This document shows, in pieces, positions 54,881 through 63,967 of a DNA stretch of 64,000 bases. The DNA comes from Clostridiales bacterium (GTDB lineage Bacteria > Bacillota_A > Clostridia > Oscillospirales > Oscillospiraceae): NCBI GenBank assembly GCA_019410105.1, contig DXTB01000002.1, positions 80,040-144,039 of the forward strand, written 5' to 3'. Below the pieces are notes generated by a model. It was not told where the DNA came from. It saw only the letters and a list, made by a program, of their open reading frames with translations, and searched no databases. Position numbers and translations under genes: made by a program. How positions within the stretch are numbered: the first letter of the stretch is position 1; each line of letters opens with the position of its first letter.

Positions 54881-56875
54881 ATGGCAACCAAGAAGCAGGA
54901 CTATGGCAACGACAGCATTTCGGCATTAAAGGGCGCAGACCGGGTCCGGAAGCGGCCCGGCGTCATTTTCGGCTCTGACGGACTGGAGGGCTGCGAGCAC
55001 GCGGTGTTCGAGATTCTCTCCAACTCCATCGATGAGGCCCGGGAGGGCCACGGCCGGACCATCACTGTCACCCGGTTTGCAGACCGGTCCATCCAGGTGG
55101 AGGACGCGGGCCGGGGCTGCCCGGTGGACTGGAATGAGAAGGAGCAGCGGTACAACTGGGAGCTGGTGTACTGCGAGCTGTACGCCGGCGGCAAGTACGA
55201 CAACGTCTCCGGCGACAACTACGAATATTCCTTAGGGCTCAACGGATTGGGTGCCTGCGCCACCCAGTACGCCTCCCGGTACATGGACGTCACCGTCTGG
55301 CGGGACGGCTTTGAATACACCCTGCACTTTCAGCGGGGCGAGATCGTGGGGGAACTGGGGAAGACGCCCCTGCCCAAGAGCCAGGCCAGAAAAACCGGCA
55401 CCCGCACCCGCTGGCTTCCCGACTTGGACGTGTTCACGGACATCGCCATCCCGGCGGAGTACTTCACCGACGTGATGAAGCGCCAGGCGGTGGTGAACGC
55501 CGGGGTCACCTTCCGGTTCCGGAACGAGACAGAGCCGGGTCGGTTCGAAGAGGCGGAGTTCCTCTACGAAAACGGCATCATGGACTATGTGACGGAGCTT
55601 GCGGGAGAGGGGAGCCTGACGGCGCCGGTGTTCTGGCAGACGGAGAAGAAGGGCCGGGACCGGGCGGACAAGCCGGAATACAAGGTGAAGCTCAGTGTGG
55701 CCTGCTGCTTCTCCAACAAGGTGAACGTCATCGAGCACTACCACAACTCCTCCTGGCTGGAGCACGGCGGCTCCCCGGAGAAGGCGGCCAAGTCCGCCTT
55801 TGTCTCCGCCATCGACAAGTACCTGCGGGACCAGGGGAAGTACCAGAAGAGCGAGAGCAAGGTCACCTGGGCGGACATCGAGGACTGCCTGGTGCTGGTC
55901 AGCAACGACTTCTCCACCCAGACCAGCTACGAGAACCAGACCAAGAAGGCCATCACCAACAAATTCGTCCAGGAGGCCATGACGGAGTTCCTCCGCAGCA
56001 ACCTGGAGATCTACTTCATTGAAAACCCCTTTGACGCAGAGAAGATCGGCGAGCAGGTGCTGCTGAACAAGCGCAGCCGGGAGAAGGCGGAGGAGACCCG
56101 CCTGAACGTGAAGAAGAAGCTCTCCGGCTCGGTGGACATCGCCAACCGGGTCCAGAAGTTCGTGGACTGCCGCACCAAGGACGTGGACAAGCGGGAGATC
56201 TACATCGTGGAGGGCGACAGCGCCCTGGGCAGCGTGAAGCTGGCCCGGGACTCCGAGTATCAGGGCATCATGCCGGTGCGGGGCAAGATCCTGAACTGCC
56301 TGAAGGCGGACTATGCCCGGATTTTCAAGAGCGAGATCATCACGGACCTCATCAAGGTCCTGGGCTGCGGCGTGGAGGTCCAGAACAAGCACGTGAAGAA
56401 CGTGGCGCCCTTTGACTTGAGCAACCTGCGGTGGAGCAAGGTGGTCATCTGCACCGACGGCGACGTGGACGGCTTCCAGATCCGGACGCTGATCCTCACC
56501 ATGCTGTACCGGCTGACCCCCACCCTGATCCGGGAGGGGTACGTGTATATCGCGGAGACGCCCCTGTTTGAGATCAACAGCGGCGACAAGACGTGGTTCG
56601 CCTACTCCGACAAGGAGAAGAACGACATCGTGAAATCCCTGGAGGGGAAGAAGTACAAGATCGACCGGTCCAAGGGCCTGGGCGAGAACGACCCGGACAT
56701 GATGTGGCTGACCACCATGAACCCGGAGACCCGGCGGCTGATCCGGGTGATGCCGGAGGACGTGGAGCAGACGGCGGCGGTGTTCGACCTGCTGCTGGGG
56801 GACAACCTTCAGGGCCGGAAGGACCATATTGCGGAGAACGGGTACAAGTACCTGGAGATGGCGGATATTTCGTGA
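54881..56875 (+). CDS. parE: type IIA DNA topoisomerase B subunit (ParE/GyrB-like)
   Basis: A 664-residue ATPase subunit of a topoisomerase IV-like enzyme. GHKL ATPase motifs: EILSNSIDEA, DAGRGCPV and LGLNGLGACATQ. The TOPRIM region has YIVEGDSALGS and CTDGDVDGFQI, a variant of the usual TDADVDGSHI in which the Asp pattern is kept. It is divergent from standard GyrB and typical of a clostridial subfamily. ATG 54881 has TGGAGG upstream. It pairs with the A subunit at 58028; a nuclease gene separates them. Confidence 0.9.
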   Translation: MATKKQDYGNDSISALKGADRVRKRPGVIFGSDGLEGCEHAVFEILSNSIDEAREGHGRTITVTRFADRSIQVEDAGRGCPVDWNEKEQRYNWELVYCELYAGGKYDNVSGDNYEYSLGLNGLGACATQYASRYMDVTVWRDGFEYTLHFQRGEIVGELGKTPLPKSQARKTGTRTRWLPDLDVFTDIAIPAEYFTDVMKRQAVVNAGVTFRFRNETEPGRFEEAEFLYENGIMDYVTELAGEGSLTAPVFWQTEKKGRDRADKPEYKVKLSVACCFSNKVNVIEHYHNSSWLEHGGSPEKAAKSAFVSAIDKYLRDQGKYQKSESKVTWADIEDCLVLVSNDFSTQTSYENQTKKAITNKFVQEAMTEFLRSNLEIYFIENPFDAEKIGEQVLLNKRSREKAEETRLNVKKKLSGSVDIANRVQKFVDCRTKDVDKREIYIVEGDSALGSVKLARDSEYQGIMPVRGKILNCLKADYARIFKSEIITDLIKVLGCGVEVQNKHVKNVAPFDLSNLRWSKVVICTDGDVDGFQIRTLILTMLYRLTPTLIREGYVYIAETPLFEINSGDKTWFAYSDKEKNDIVKSLEGKKYKIDRSKGLGENDPDMMWLTTMNPETRRLIRVMPEDVEQTAAVFDLLLGDNLQGRKDHIAENGYKYLEMADIS

Positions 56876-56900
56876 ATTTCGTGAGGAGGAGAGACTCCAA

Positions 56901-58025
56901 ATGTCGATTGAACTATTGACTTACAACCATAAAGAAAAACTGACAGAGGCATTTGAGCGCAGTCACAGGAAAATTGATATTGTTTCTCCATTTTTGTCAG
57001 AGGATACAGCGGATTATTTTTCAAAACTCATCAAGAAAAAACAAATACCTGCCACCTTTATTACACGGTTTGACCATGAGGCTTTCGTGAAAGGTGCAAA
57101 TAGTACAAAAGGCCTAACGAAAATGTTACACGCAGGTGTGGAACTGTTGGCGTTGTTGGGTTTGCACACAAAACTGTACTTGATTGACGACAGGACAGCG
57201 ATTTTAGGTTCTGCAAATTTTACGGAAAGCGGCATGAGCAAAAATATTGAATTGTCGCTGTATATTGAGGATGAACCGGAATTGTTTGATTTCTTACAGA
57301 AATATTTTGAAAAATTGCGGGACGTATGCAGGGAACAGGAAACATATATTACGGAAGAAAGGCTGAAACACGAAGATCAGTTGGTGAAAGAAGAGAATAC
57401 ACATAGCAAATACGCGGGCCCTTGTAAAACGACCGTAAAACCATTTGGTGCAAAATTGCCCGCAAGTGATGATGAATTGGACAGGGACTATGTCCAAGAA
57501 TTACTGAATCCTCAAATAAACTATGACAGCCATTGCTGGATAAAATTTGAAGCCAGCAGCAGGGAACGACGATCCTCGGGCGGACCGTACACGTTTCATG
57601 AACAAAACGGAATTTACATGACGCGCTTTTCGCAAGCGAGAAAGCCAAAGCGGATGCACGAAGGGGACATTGTATACATTGCGGTCCATTCCAGGGACCG
57701 AAATGGGAATCCAGCGCCGATGATTGTCGGGAGAGCGCGGTGCCATGTATTCCGTGAGACCAATGTGATTCCAGATGGCGGACAGTGGCCGGTGTATTTG
57801 GAATTGTATGATGTCGAGCCGTGTGCGGGGAATATTCAGGATGGGATCTGTCTATATGATCTTGTAGATGCGCTGGGAAAAGATACATATACGCATACAC
57901 AAGGGAGAGAGATGCCTGCGGAGTCCATCCGTTACAGCCATCGGCAACAGGCGTATCTAGGCCTTACCGATACGGCCGAAAAATATCTGGAACAAATCTT
58001 CAAACCTCGAGATAAGGAATCATAA
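56901..58025 (+). CDS. phospholipase-D-like nuclease with C-terminal PUA/EVE-like region
   Basis: A 374-residue protein. The N-terminal domain (about 1-145) carries one HKD site, HTKLYLID at residues 89-96, followed by GSANFT (103-108). One HKD per chain suggests a dimeric nuclease, as in Nuc, BfiI or NgoFVII. After a charged linker (145-205) the C-terminal half has CWIKFEAS, GDIVYIAVHS and MIVGRARCHVFRE, resembling PUA/EVE/ASCH base-sensing domains; this is an inference. The gene is much more AT-rich than its neighbours and sits 25 and 2 bases from the topoisomerase genes, so it was probably acquired. A defence role is likely. Confidence 0.75.
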   Translation: MSIELLTYNHKEKLTEAFERSHRKIDIVSPFLSEDTADYFSKLIKKKQIPATFITRFDHEAFVKGANSTKGLTKMLHAGVELLALLGLHTKLYLIDDRTAILGSANFTESGMSKNIELSLYIEDEPELFDFLQKYFEKLRDVCREQETYITEERLKHEDQLVKEENTHSKYAGPCKTTVKPFGAKLPASDDELDRDYVQELLNPQINYDSHCWIKFEASSRERRSSGGPYTFHEQNGIYMTRFSQARKPKRMHEGDIVYIAVHSRDRNGNPAPMIVGRARCHVFRETNVIPDGGQWPVYLELYDVEPCAGNIQDGICLYDLVDALGKDTYTHTQGREMPAESIRYSHRQQAYLGLTDTAEKYLEQIFKPRDKES

Positions 58026-58027
58026 CC

Positions 58028-60274
58028 ATGCCCAAAAAGAAAAAAACCGACGACAACAAGCATAAGGTAGACGCGTCCAACGTCATCGGCCTTCACGCGG
58101 CGGTGGTGGAACAGCCCATCACCGACACGCTGGAGACCAACTACATGCCCTACGCCATGAGCGTCATTGTCTCCCGGGCCATTCCGGAGATCGACGGGTT
58201 CAAGCCCTCCCACCGCAAGCTGCTGTACACCATGTACAAGATGGGTCTGCTGACGGGAGCCCGGACCAAGTCCGCCAACATCGTGGGCCAGACCATGCGC
58301 CTCAACCCCCACGGCGACGCCGCCATCTACGACACCATGGTGCGCCTCTCCCGGGGCTACGGCGCCCTGCTGACGCCTTTTGTGGATTCCAAAGGCAACT
58401 TCGGCAAGGTCTACTCCCGGGACATGGCCTGGGCCGCCCCCCGGTACACGGAGGCCAAGCTGACGCCCATCTGCGCCGAGCTGTTCCGGGACATCGACAG
58501 CGACACCGTGGACTTCGTGGACAACTACGACAACACCATGAAGGAGCCGGCCCTGCTGCCCACCACCTTCCCCAACATTCTGGTGTCCGCCAACAGCGGC
58601 ATCGCCGTGGGCATGGCCTCCCAGTTCTGTGGGTTCAATCTGAAGGAGGTCTGCGACACCACCATCGCCTATCTGAAGAACCCGGACTGCGACCTGATGG
58701 AGACCCTGCTGGCGCCGGATTTCCCCACCGGCGGAGAGCTGATCTTCGACCGGAACACCATCCGGGAGATCTATGAGACCGGCCGGGGCAGCGTCCGGGT
58801 CCGGGCCAAGTACCGCTACGTCAAAGAGGAGAATCTCATCGAGATCTACGAGATCCCCTACTCCACCACCGTGGAGGCCATCCTGGACAAGGTGGCGGAG
58901 CTCATCAAGGCGGGCCGGGCGAAAGAGATCGCCGACATGCGGGACGAGACGGACCTCTCCGGCCTGAAACTGGCCATCGACCTGAAGCGGGGCGTGGACC
59001 CGGACAAGCTGATGACCAAGCTCTACAAGCTGACACCCCTGGAGGACGCCTTTGCCTGCAACTTCAACGTGCTGATCGCCGGTACTCCCAAGGTGCTGGG
59101 GGTGCGGCAGATCCTGGAGGAGTGGACTGCCTGGCGGACCGGGTCCGTCCGGCGGCGGGTCTACTTCGTGATGAAGAAGAAACAGGACAAGCTGCACCTC
59201 TTAAAGGGCCTCAAGCGGATCCTGCTGGACATCGATAAGGCCATCCAAATCATCCGGGAGACAGAGGAGGAGGCCGAGGTCATCCCCAACCTGATGATCG
59301 GCTTCGGCATCGACCAGATCCAGGCGGAGTACGTGGCGGAGATCAAGCTCCGCAACATCAACAAGGAGTATATCCTCAAGCGTGTCAACGAGACCGCCGC
59401 CCTCCAGGACGAGATCGCCGACCTGGAGGACACCCTGAACTCCCCCCGGCGGCTGAAGCAGATCCTGGTGGACGAGCTGACGGAGGCGGCCAGGAAATAC
59501 GGCGAGCCCCGCCGAACCTCCATCGTGTACAGCCACGAGATCGAGACCTATGTGGAGGAGGCTCAGGTGGAGGACTACTCCGTCCATGTGTTCCTCTCCA
59601 GGGAGGGGTACTTCAAGAAGATCACCCCTGCCTCTTTGCGAATGGCGGCGGACCAGAAGTACAAGGACGGGGACGGATTGTCCCAGACCTTTGAGACCAC
59701 CAACGGCGCGGAGATCATGTTCTTCACGGACCGGTGCCAGGTGTACAAGACCCGCCTCAGCGAGTTTGAAGACACCAAGGCCAGCGCCCTGGGGGATTAT
59801 CTGCCCGCGAAACTCTCCATGGACAGCGGCGAGAATGTGATCTACGCCGTCCTGCCGGGACCGGACTACGCCGGGGCCCTGCTGTTCTTCTTTGCAAACG
59901 GCAAGGCGGCCCGGGTGGACCTGACCGCCTACAAGACCACCTCCAACCGCCGCAAGCTGACGGGGGCCTACTCCGACAAGGCGCCCCTGGCCTGTATCCG
60001 CAGGCTGGATGCAGACTGCGAGCTGGCGGTGTACTCCACGGAGCCCCGGGCGCTGATTTTCCACACCGCTCTGCTGGCTCCCAAGACCACCCGCACCACC
60101 CAGGGGGTGGCGGTGATGACCCTGAAGCCAAAGTACCAGCTGGAGACGGTGAAGGCGCTGGAGGACACGCCCATCACCAACCAGAGCCGCTACCGGGTGC
60201 GCAGTCTCCCGGCGGCGGGCGCCCTGCTGCGGGAGGAGGACTCCGAGGAGCGGCAGATGGATCTGCTGGACTGA
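58028..60274 (+). CDS. parC: type IIA DNA topoisomerase A subunit (ParC/GyrA-like)
   Basis: A 748-residue DNA-cleaving subunit. The active-site tyrosine lies in AAPRYTEAKL near residue 139. The QRDR-like region reads RTKSANIVGQTMRLNPHGDAAIYDTMVRLSRG (about 78-110, in part). The C-terminal region is a short beta-pinwheel. ATG 58028 starts two bases after the nuclease stop, and its ribosome site (AAGGA) lies in the nuclease's last codons. With the B subunit it should decatenate chromosomes; calling it topoisomerase IV rather than gyrase is an inference. Confidence 0.9.
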   Translation: MPKKKKTDDNKHKVDASNVIGLHAAVVEQPITDTLETNYMPYAMSVIVSRAIPEIDGFKPSHRKLLYTMYKMGLLTGARTKSANIVGQTMRLNPHGDAAIYDTMVRLSRGYGALLTPFVDSKGNFGKVYSRDMAWAAPRYTEAKLTPICAELFRDIDSDTVDFVDNYDNTMKEPALLPTTFPNILVSANSGIAVGMASQFCGFNLKEVCDTTIAYLKNPDCDLMETLLAPDFPTGGELIFDRNTIREIYETGRGSVRVRAKYRYVKEENLIEIYEIPYSTTVEAILDKVAELIKAGRAKEIADMRDETDLSGLKLAIDLKRGVDPDKLMTKLYKLTPLEDAFACNFNVLIAGTPKVLGVRQILEEWTAWRTGSVRRRVYFVMKKKQDKLHLLKGLKRILLDIDKAIQIIRETEEEAEVIPNLMIGFGIDQIQAEYVAEIKLRNINKEYILKRVNETAALQDEIADLEDTLNSPRRLKQILVDELTEAARKYGEPRRTSIVYSHEIETYVEEAQVEDYSVHVFLSREGYFKKITPASLRMAADQKYKDGDGLSQTFETTNGAEIMFFTDRCQVYKTRLSEFEDTKASALGDYLPAKLSMDSGENVIYAVLPGPDYAGALLFFFANGKAARVDLTAYKTTSNRRKLTGAYSDKAPLACIRRLDADCELAVYSTEPRALIFHTALLAPKTTRTTQGVAVMTLKPKYQLETVKALEDTPITNQSRYRVRSLPAAGALLREEDSEERQMDLLD

Positions 60275-60298
60275 ATCAGATAGAAAAGGAGTAGATCT

Positions 60299-61153
60299 AT
60301 GGCGCAGAAGGTGAGGAGCTGCGGTATCATCACGCTGGGGGCGGTGATCTACGCCCTGGCATTTGACTGGTTCGTAGCCCCCAACCAGATCGCCATGGGC
60401 GGCGTGACGGGTCTGGCCCAGATCGTGAACGCCCTGGTGCCGGTCCTGCCGGTGGGAGTGCTGTCCATCCTTGTCAATGTGCCGCTGTTTCTGGCGGGCT
60501 GGCGGCTCCTGGGAGGCCGCCTGCTGGTGAGCAGCCTGTACGCCATGGCAGTCAGTTCCTTGGCCATTGACGTGATTGCATGGATGCATACCTTCCCCCC
60601 GATGGACCCGATCCTGGCGACCCTGTACGGCGGCGCCGGGATGGGGGTAGGGCTGGGATTGGTATTCTCCCAGGGGGCCACGACGGGCGGCACGGATATC
60701 ATCGGCAAGCTGCTGAAGCTGAAATTCCCCTGGCTGCCCATCGGTAAGCTGGTGATGATCCCGGACATGGTGGTGGTGATCCTGGCTGCAGTGGTGTTCG
60801 GCACCGTCAACGCGGCACTTTATGGCTTGATTCAGATGTATCTGCTGTCCAAAGTCATGGATATGATCCTGTACGGGTGGGATACCTCTCGTGTGGCCTA
60901 CATCATCACCGACCGGTGGGAGGAGACGGTCCAGGGACTGCTGGATATGAACCGGGGCGTGACGCTGCTTCAGGGAAAAGGCGCATACACCGGCGCGGAG
61001 AAGCAGGTGCTGCTGGTGGCCTTCAGGCAGCGGGAGATCGTGCCCATCAAGCGGATGCTGCGGGAGATCGACCCGAAGGCTTTTTTCATCGTGTGCGACG
61101 CCCATGAGATCCTGGGCGAGGGATTTGGGGATTATCAGAAGGAGGAAATTTGA
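60299..61153 (+). CDS. YitT family membrane protein (DUF161-DUF2179)
   Basis: A 284-residue protein. Five membrane helices with FVAPNQIAMGGVTGLAQI and the TTGGTDIIGKLL block mark the YitT domain. The C-terminal DUF2179 region (about 215-280) ends ...DPKAFFIVCDAHEILGEGF. The function is unknown. ATG 60299 has AAAGGAG upstream. It follows the topoisomerase operon by 24 bases and precedes the LUD gene by one base. Confidence 0.9.
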   Translation: MAQKVRSCGIITLGAVIYALAFDWFVAPNQIAMGGVTGLAQIVNALVPVLPVGVLSILVNVPLFLAGWRLLGGRLLVSSLYAMAVSSLAIDVIAWMHTFPPMDPILATLYGGAGMGVGLGLVFSQGATTGGTDIIGKLLKLKFPWLPIGKLVMIPDMVVVILAAVVFGTVNAALYGLIQMYLLSKVMDMILYGWDTSRVAYIITDRWEETVQGLLDMNRGVTLLQGKGAYTGAEKQVLLVAFRQREIVPIKRMLREIDPKAFFIVCDAHEILGEGFGDYQKEEI

Positions 61154-61154
61154 C

Positions 61155-61751
61155 ATGGCAGATTTCACGAAGGTTCAGCAGGCCCTGGAGCGCCGGGGCT
61201 ACACCGTACGCACCTTTGCGGCGGCGGAGGAAGCCGCGGCCTACCTGGACGGCGCCATCGACGGCAAGACCGTGGGCTTCGGCGGCTCCGCCACCCTGGA
61301 CGCTCTGGGGGTGTACGACAAGCTGGCGGCCCACAACACCGTCATCTGGCACTGGAAGCAGGAGGCGAACGCCGCCCGGAAGGCGGCCATGCAGACCCAG
61401 GTGTACCTGTCCTCTGCCAATGGCCTGGCGGAGTCGGGGGAGATCGTCAACATCGACGGCACCGGCAACCGGGTGTCCGCCACGCTGTTCGGCCATGAGA
61501 AGGTGTACATTGTCATCGGCCGGAACAAGCTGGCCCCCACCTACGAGGCGGCGGTGTACCGGGCCCGGAACGTGGCTGCACCCCAGCGCGCCCGGCAGCT
61601 GGGGAAGAAGACGCCCTGCGCCGTGAAGGCGGACCGCTGCTACGACTGCCGGAGTCCTGAGCGGGTCTGCCGCGCCTTGGTGACTCTCTGGGGGCCCATG
61701 CTGGGCATGGAGACGGAGGTCCTGCTGGTGGACGAGGACCTGGGGCTGTAA
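61155..61751 (+). CDS. LUD-domain protein (LutC/YkgG-like)
   Basis: A 198-residue protein of the lactate-utilisation (DUF162) family. The conserved GFGGSATLDALGVYDKL and NIDGTGNRVSATLFG blocks are present, followed by a C-terminal CYDCRSPERVC cysteine set seen in stand-alone clostridial members. LutA and LutB are not adjacent, so a role in lactate oxidation is not supported by context. ATG 61155 has GGAGGAAA upstream. Confidence 0.88.
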   Translation: MADFTKVQQALERRGYTVRTFAAAEEAAAYLDGAIDGKTVGFGGSATLDALGVYDKLAAHNTVIWHWKQEANAARKAAMQTQVYLSSANGLAESGEIVNIDGTGNRVSATLFGHEKVYIVIGRNKLAPTYEAAVYRARNVAAPQRARQLGKKTPCAVKADRCYDCRSPERVCRALVTLWGPMLGMETEVLLVDEDLGL

Positions 61752-61804
61752 GCGCGCCCCTGCCCGTCCCTGGGCCATTCTGACCGGAAAGGAGGCGCCG
61801 AGCC

Positions 61805-62500
61805 GTGAAGCTGCGCCATCTCACCCTGCTCCTGTGCGTCAGCCTGTCCCTGACGGGGTGCAGCGCCCTGCTGGAGCGGAACTATGCCACCGTGGAGCCC
61901 CACAGCAGCAAGTTCTGGGAGAGCGAGGCCGCCGGGACTCTCCGGGCGGAGAACTACCAGGACATCGTGAACGACCTGCTGATCCTCATCGGCCAGCACA
62001 CGGAGAGCGCCACGGTCCGCCTCTACAACTACGAGGACGATCTGACGGTGGCGGACACACTGGAGCAGGCCACTACGGAGGTCCAGCAGGAGACGCCTAT
62101 GGGCGCCTATGCCGTGGAGTATATCACCGCCTCCAGCCGGTCCCAGCGGGGGTACTATGAGATCAGCATCCAGGTCAGCTACCGCCGGACGGCGGAGCAG
62201 ATCCAGGCGGTGGTGAACGCCACCAGTACGGAGGCGCTGTCCGCCCTGCTGGAGGCGGCGCTGGACGAGGGCCGCACGGAGCTGGCGGTCCGGGTCGGCT
62301 ATTGGGGAGAGGACGGCCAGGCCCGGGTGGAGGAGACGGTGGCACAGCTCCGGGAGGCGCGAGGTCTGGCAGAGACGCCGCCCTGGACGATCTCCTATTA
62401 TCCGGCACAGGGTCCGGTGGGGCTGATCGAGTTTGTGATGGGCGGAGACGCCGCGGCTGCTGCGGAAGAAAATTCGGAAAATCTTCGGAAATGTCAATAG
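61805..62500 (+). CDS. lipoprotein of unknown function, 3' end probably altered by an IS element
   Basis: A 231-residue protein. GTG 61805 has AGGAGG upstream, and the signal peptide ends in the lipobox LTGC near residue 18. The mature domain is about 210 residues. The last codons (encoding EENSENLRKCQ) lie in AT-richer DNA that runs straight into the IS30-type element, so the native C-terminus was probably replaced. Family not recognised. Confidence 0.7.
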   Translation: MKLRHLTLLLCVSLSLTGCSALLERNYATVEPHSSKFWESEAAGTLRAENYQDIVNDLLILIGQHTESATVRLYNYEDDLTVADTLEQATTEVQQETPMGAYAVEYITASSRSQRGYYEISIQVSYRRTAEQIQAVVNATSTEALSALLEAALDEGRTELAVRVGYWGEDGQARVEETVAQLREARGLAETPPWTISYYPAQGPVGLIEFVMGGDAAAAAEENSENLRKCQ

Positions 62501-62538
62501 TAAATGCGAAAAAAATATAAAAATTTATTTTTAGGGCA

Positions 62539-63588
62539 TCAGGCGAGGGCGGCAATACACTCCCGAAAGCAGATTTCAGCCGTTTTCCATCCCAATATTT
62601 CACGCGGATAATTGTTCATCCATGCTTCCGCCGCCTCGATCTCTGCCGTTGACACTTTTCCGAAATCGGTTCCTTTCGGAAACTTCCGGCGAATCATTTT
62701 GTTCTGGCACTCATTTGACCCACGTTCATACGATGAATACGGGTGGCAGTAGTAAGCCGCTGTCCTCCGCTTTCCCTTTCGCACCACGGACCGTTCCAAC
62801 CTCTTCACGTCGGAGAACTCCCCGCCGTTGTCGAATGTGATCGTCTTGAATGCCTTTGCGAAAAGGTCCGCACCGAATTTCCGTTCTATGCGGTCCATTG
62901 CCTTTACAACACTTGCCGCCGTCCGGTCTTTGATTCTTGTAATGATTTCCCATCGGGTCAAACGCTCTGTCAGCACAAACAGGGCTTTTGACCCGTCTTT
63001 TTTGCTGTAAACTGTGTCGCCCTCCCAATGCCCGAAAGTGCTTCTCTGGTCCACTTCATCCGGGCGTTTTTCGATATTTTTTCCATACGACGCACGCTTT
63101 CCGGTCTTTTTAACTTTCTTGTATTCTCGCTTTCGCTTCGATTTCTCCGGCAAATTGCTGTTGGTCAGGGACAGGAAAACGCCCTTTGTAATGTAACTGT
63201 AAAGCGTGCTTACGCAAATCGAGGTTTTGAACGTCCGCCCCTCCAACCTGATTTCGGCAAGGGCCGCGGCGGGCGAACGATCTTCCACGATAATCTTTCG
63301 TTCTATGTATTCCGCAAGCTCAAAGTCGCGCCCGATTTTCAGCGGTGCGCCTTTTGCGGCGAGGTTTTCGCGGTATCTCTTTTCCGCCCCGTCCGGGTTA
63401 TAGCGATCTTCTGTAATCCATGTATCACCGTCCAAATACTGCCAGCGAGCGCGTTTGATTTCGCGGTAAATCGTGCTGATATGCACGTGCAATTCGTCCG
63501 CAATTTCCCGTTTTGTATGCCCCTGATTCAAGAGGGCTTCAATTTTATAACGGTCTGTTTTTGATAAATGGCTAAATACGTGTCCCAT
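62539..63588 (-). CDS. IS30 family transposase
   Basis: A 349-residue transposase, apparently intact. The N-terminal helix-turn-helix reads LSKTDRYKIEALLNQGHTKREIA (given in part as KIEALLNQGHTKREIADEL). The DDE core: the first Asp in FGHWEGDTVYSK, the second in TFDNGGEFSD, and the Glu in SSYERGSNECQNKMIR. ATG 63588 has GGAGG seven bases upstream. A strong hairpin precedes the gene and would limit read-through. Confidence 0.93.
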   Translation of the reverse strand: MGHVFSHLSKTDRYKIEALLNQGHTKREIADELHVHISTIYREIKRARWQYLDGDTWITEDRYNPDGAEKRYRENLAAKGAPLKIGRDFELAEYIERKIIVEDRSPAAALAEIRLEGRTFKTSICVSTLYSYITKGVFLSLTNSNLPEKSKRKREYKKVKKTGKRASYGKNIEKRPDEVDQRSTFGHWEGDTVYSKKDGSKALFVLTERLTRWEIITRIKDRTAASVVKAMDRIERKFGADLFAKAFKTITFDNGGEFSDVKRLERSVVRKGKRRTAAYYCHPYSSYERGSNECQNKMIRRKFPKGTDFGKVSTAEIEAAEAWMNNYPREILGWKTAEICFRECIAALA

Positions 63589-63607
63589 GCCACAACCTCC
63601 ACAAAGC

Positions 63608-63640
63608 AAAGAAACCCGCCCAATCCGGGCGGGTTTCTTT
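63608..63640 (-). promoter_or_regulatory. hairpin in the transposase leader
   Basis: AAAGAAACCCGCCC pairs with GGGCGGGTTTCTTT. It lies between the transposase promoter and its ribosome site. There is no T-run, so it may instead mask translation or block outside transcription. Confidence 0.65.
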
Positions 63641-63685
63641 CGTTCTCCCTTGTTCTTGCGGGGTTTCCTCCGCCGTTGTGGTCAT

Positions 63686-63714
63686 ATTATAGCATTTGTT
63701 TCATACTCACGCAA
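63686..63714 (-). promoter_or_regulatory. promoter of the IS30 transposase
   Basis: On the minus strand, TTGCGT (63714-63709), a 17-base spacer and TATAAT (63691-63686). Confidence 0.75.
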
Positions 63715-63718
63715 GTAT

Positions 63719-63967
63719 TTATTTTTCGTTCTGCTCCGTCAGCCATTCCAAAGACACGTTTAGGACCCTTGCGAGAACGACAAGTTCATAATCTGTCACA
63801 AAACGCGTTCCAATTTCAATTCGGCTTACGCTGTCCCGCTCCATCGTGATTCCCTCCACCTGCAACCGGGCCGCAAGGTCCTCTTGCGTGATTTTTAGGC
63901 GTGCGCGGGCTTCTTTTACGCGGTTTCCACAAAGATTTTTGCGCCCTTTATAGTCATATATCTTCAT
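63719..63967 (-). CDS. XRE family helix-turn-helix regulator
   Basis: An 82-residue DNA-binding protein. The HTH spans about residues 15-70 (NRVKEARARLKITQEDLAARL and MERDSVSRIEIGTRFVTDYE, shown in part). ATG 63967 has GGAGG eight bases upstream; GTG 63982 lies across that site. It is AT-rich like the adjacent IS element, and may be cargo of a mobile region or a resident gene next to the insertion. Confidence 0.85.
   Translation of the reverse strand: MKIYDYKGRKNLCGNRVKEARARLKITQEDLAARLQVEGITMERDSVSRIEIGTRFVTDYELVVLARVLNVSLEWLTEQNEK

Larger units (their letters stand above)
62501..63716 (-). mobile_element. IS30-family insertion sequence (ends approximate)
   Basis: It is marked by an IS30-type transposase gene, AT-rich flanks and its own promoter. 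The ends are not fixed. A poor inverted match (CAAATGC/TAAATGC with TGAGTATGA and TGTCAATAG) suggests termini near 62490-62510 and 63700-63720. A target duplication was not identified with confidence. Confidence 0.7.

Noticed and set aside
55232..56827. A 531-codon frame antisense to the topoisomerase B subunit
   Set aside because: Complement of a strongly supported gene. Val/Leu/His-rich shadow translation without a ribosome site.
62523..63726. ATTTATTTTT at 62523-62532 and 63717-63726 as a target duplication of the IS element
   Set aside because: The word is low-complexity in AT-rich DNA, is longer than the short duplications usual for IS30, and its second copy runs into the end of the XRE gene.
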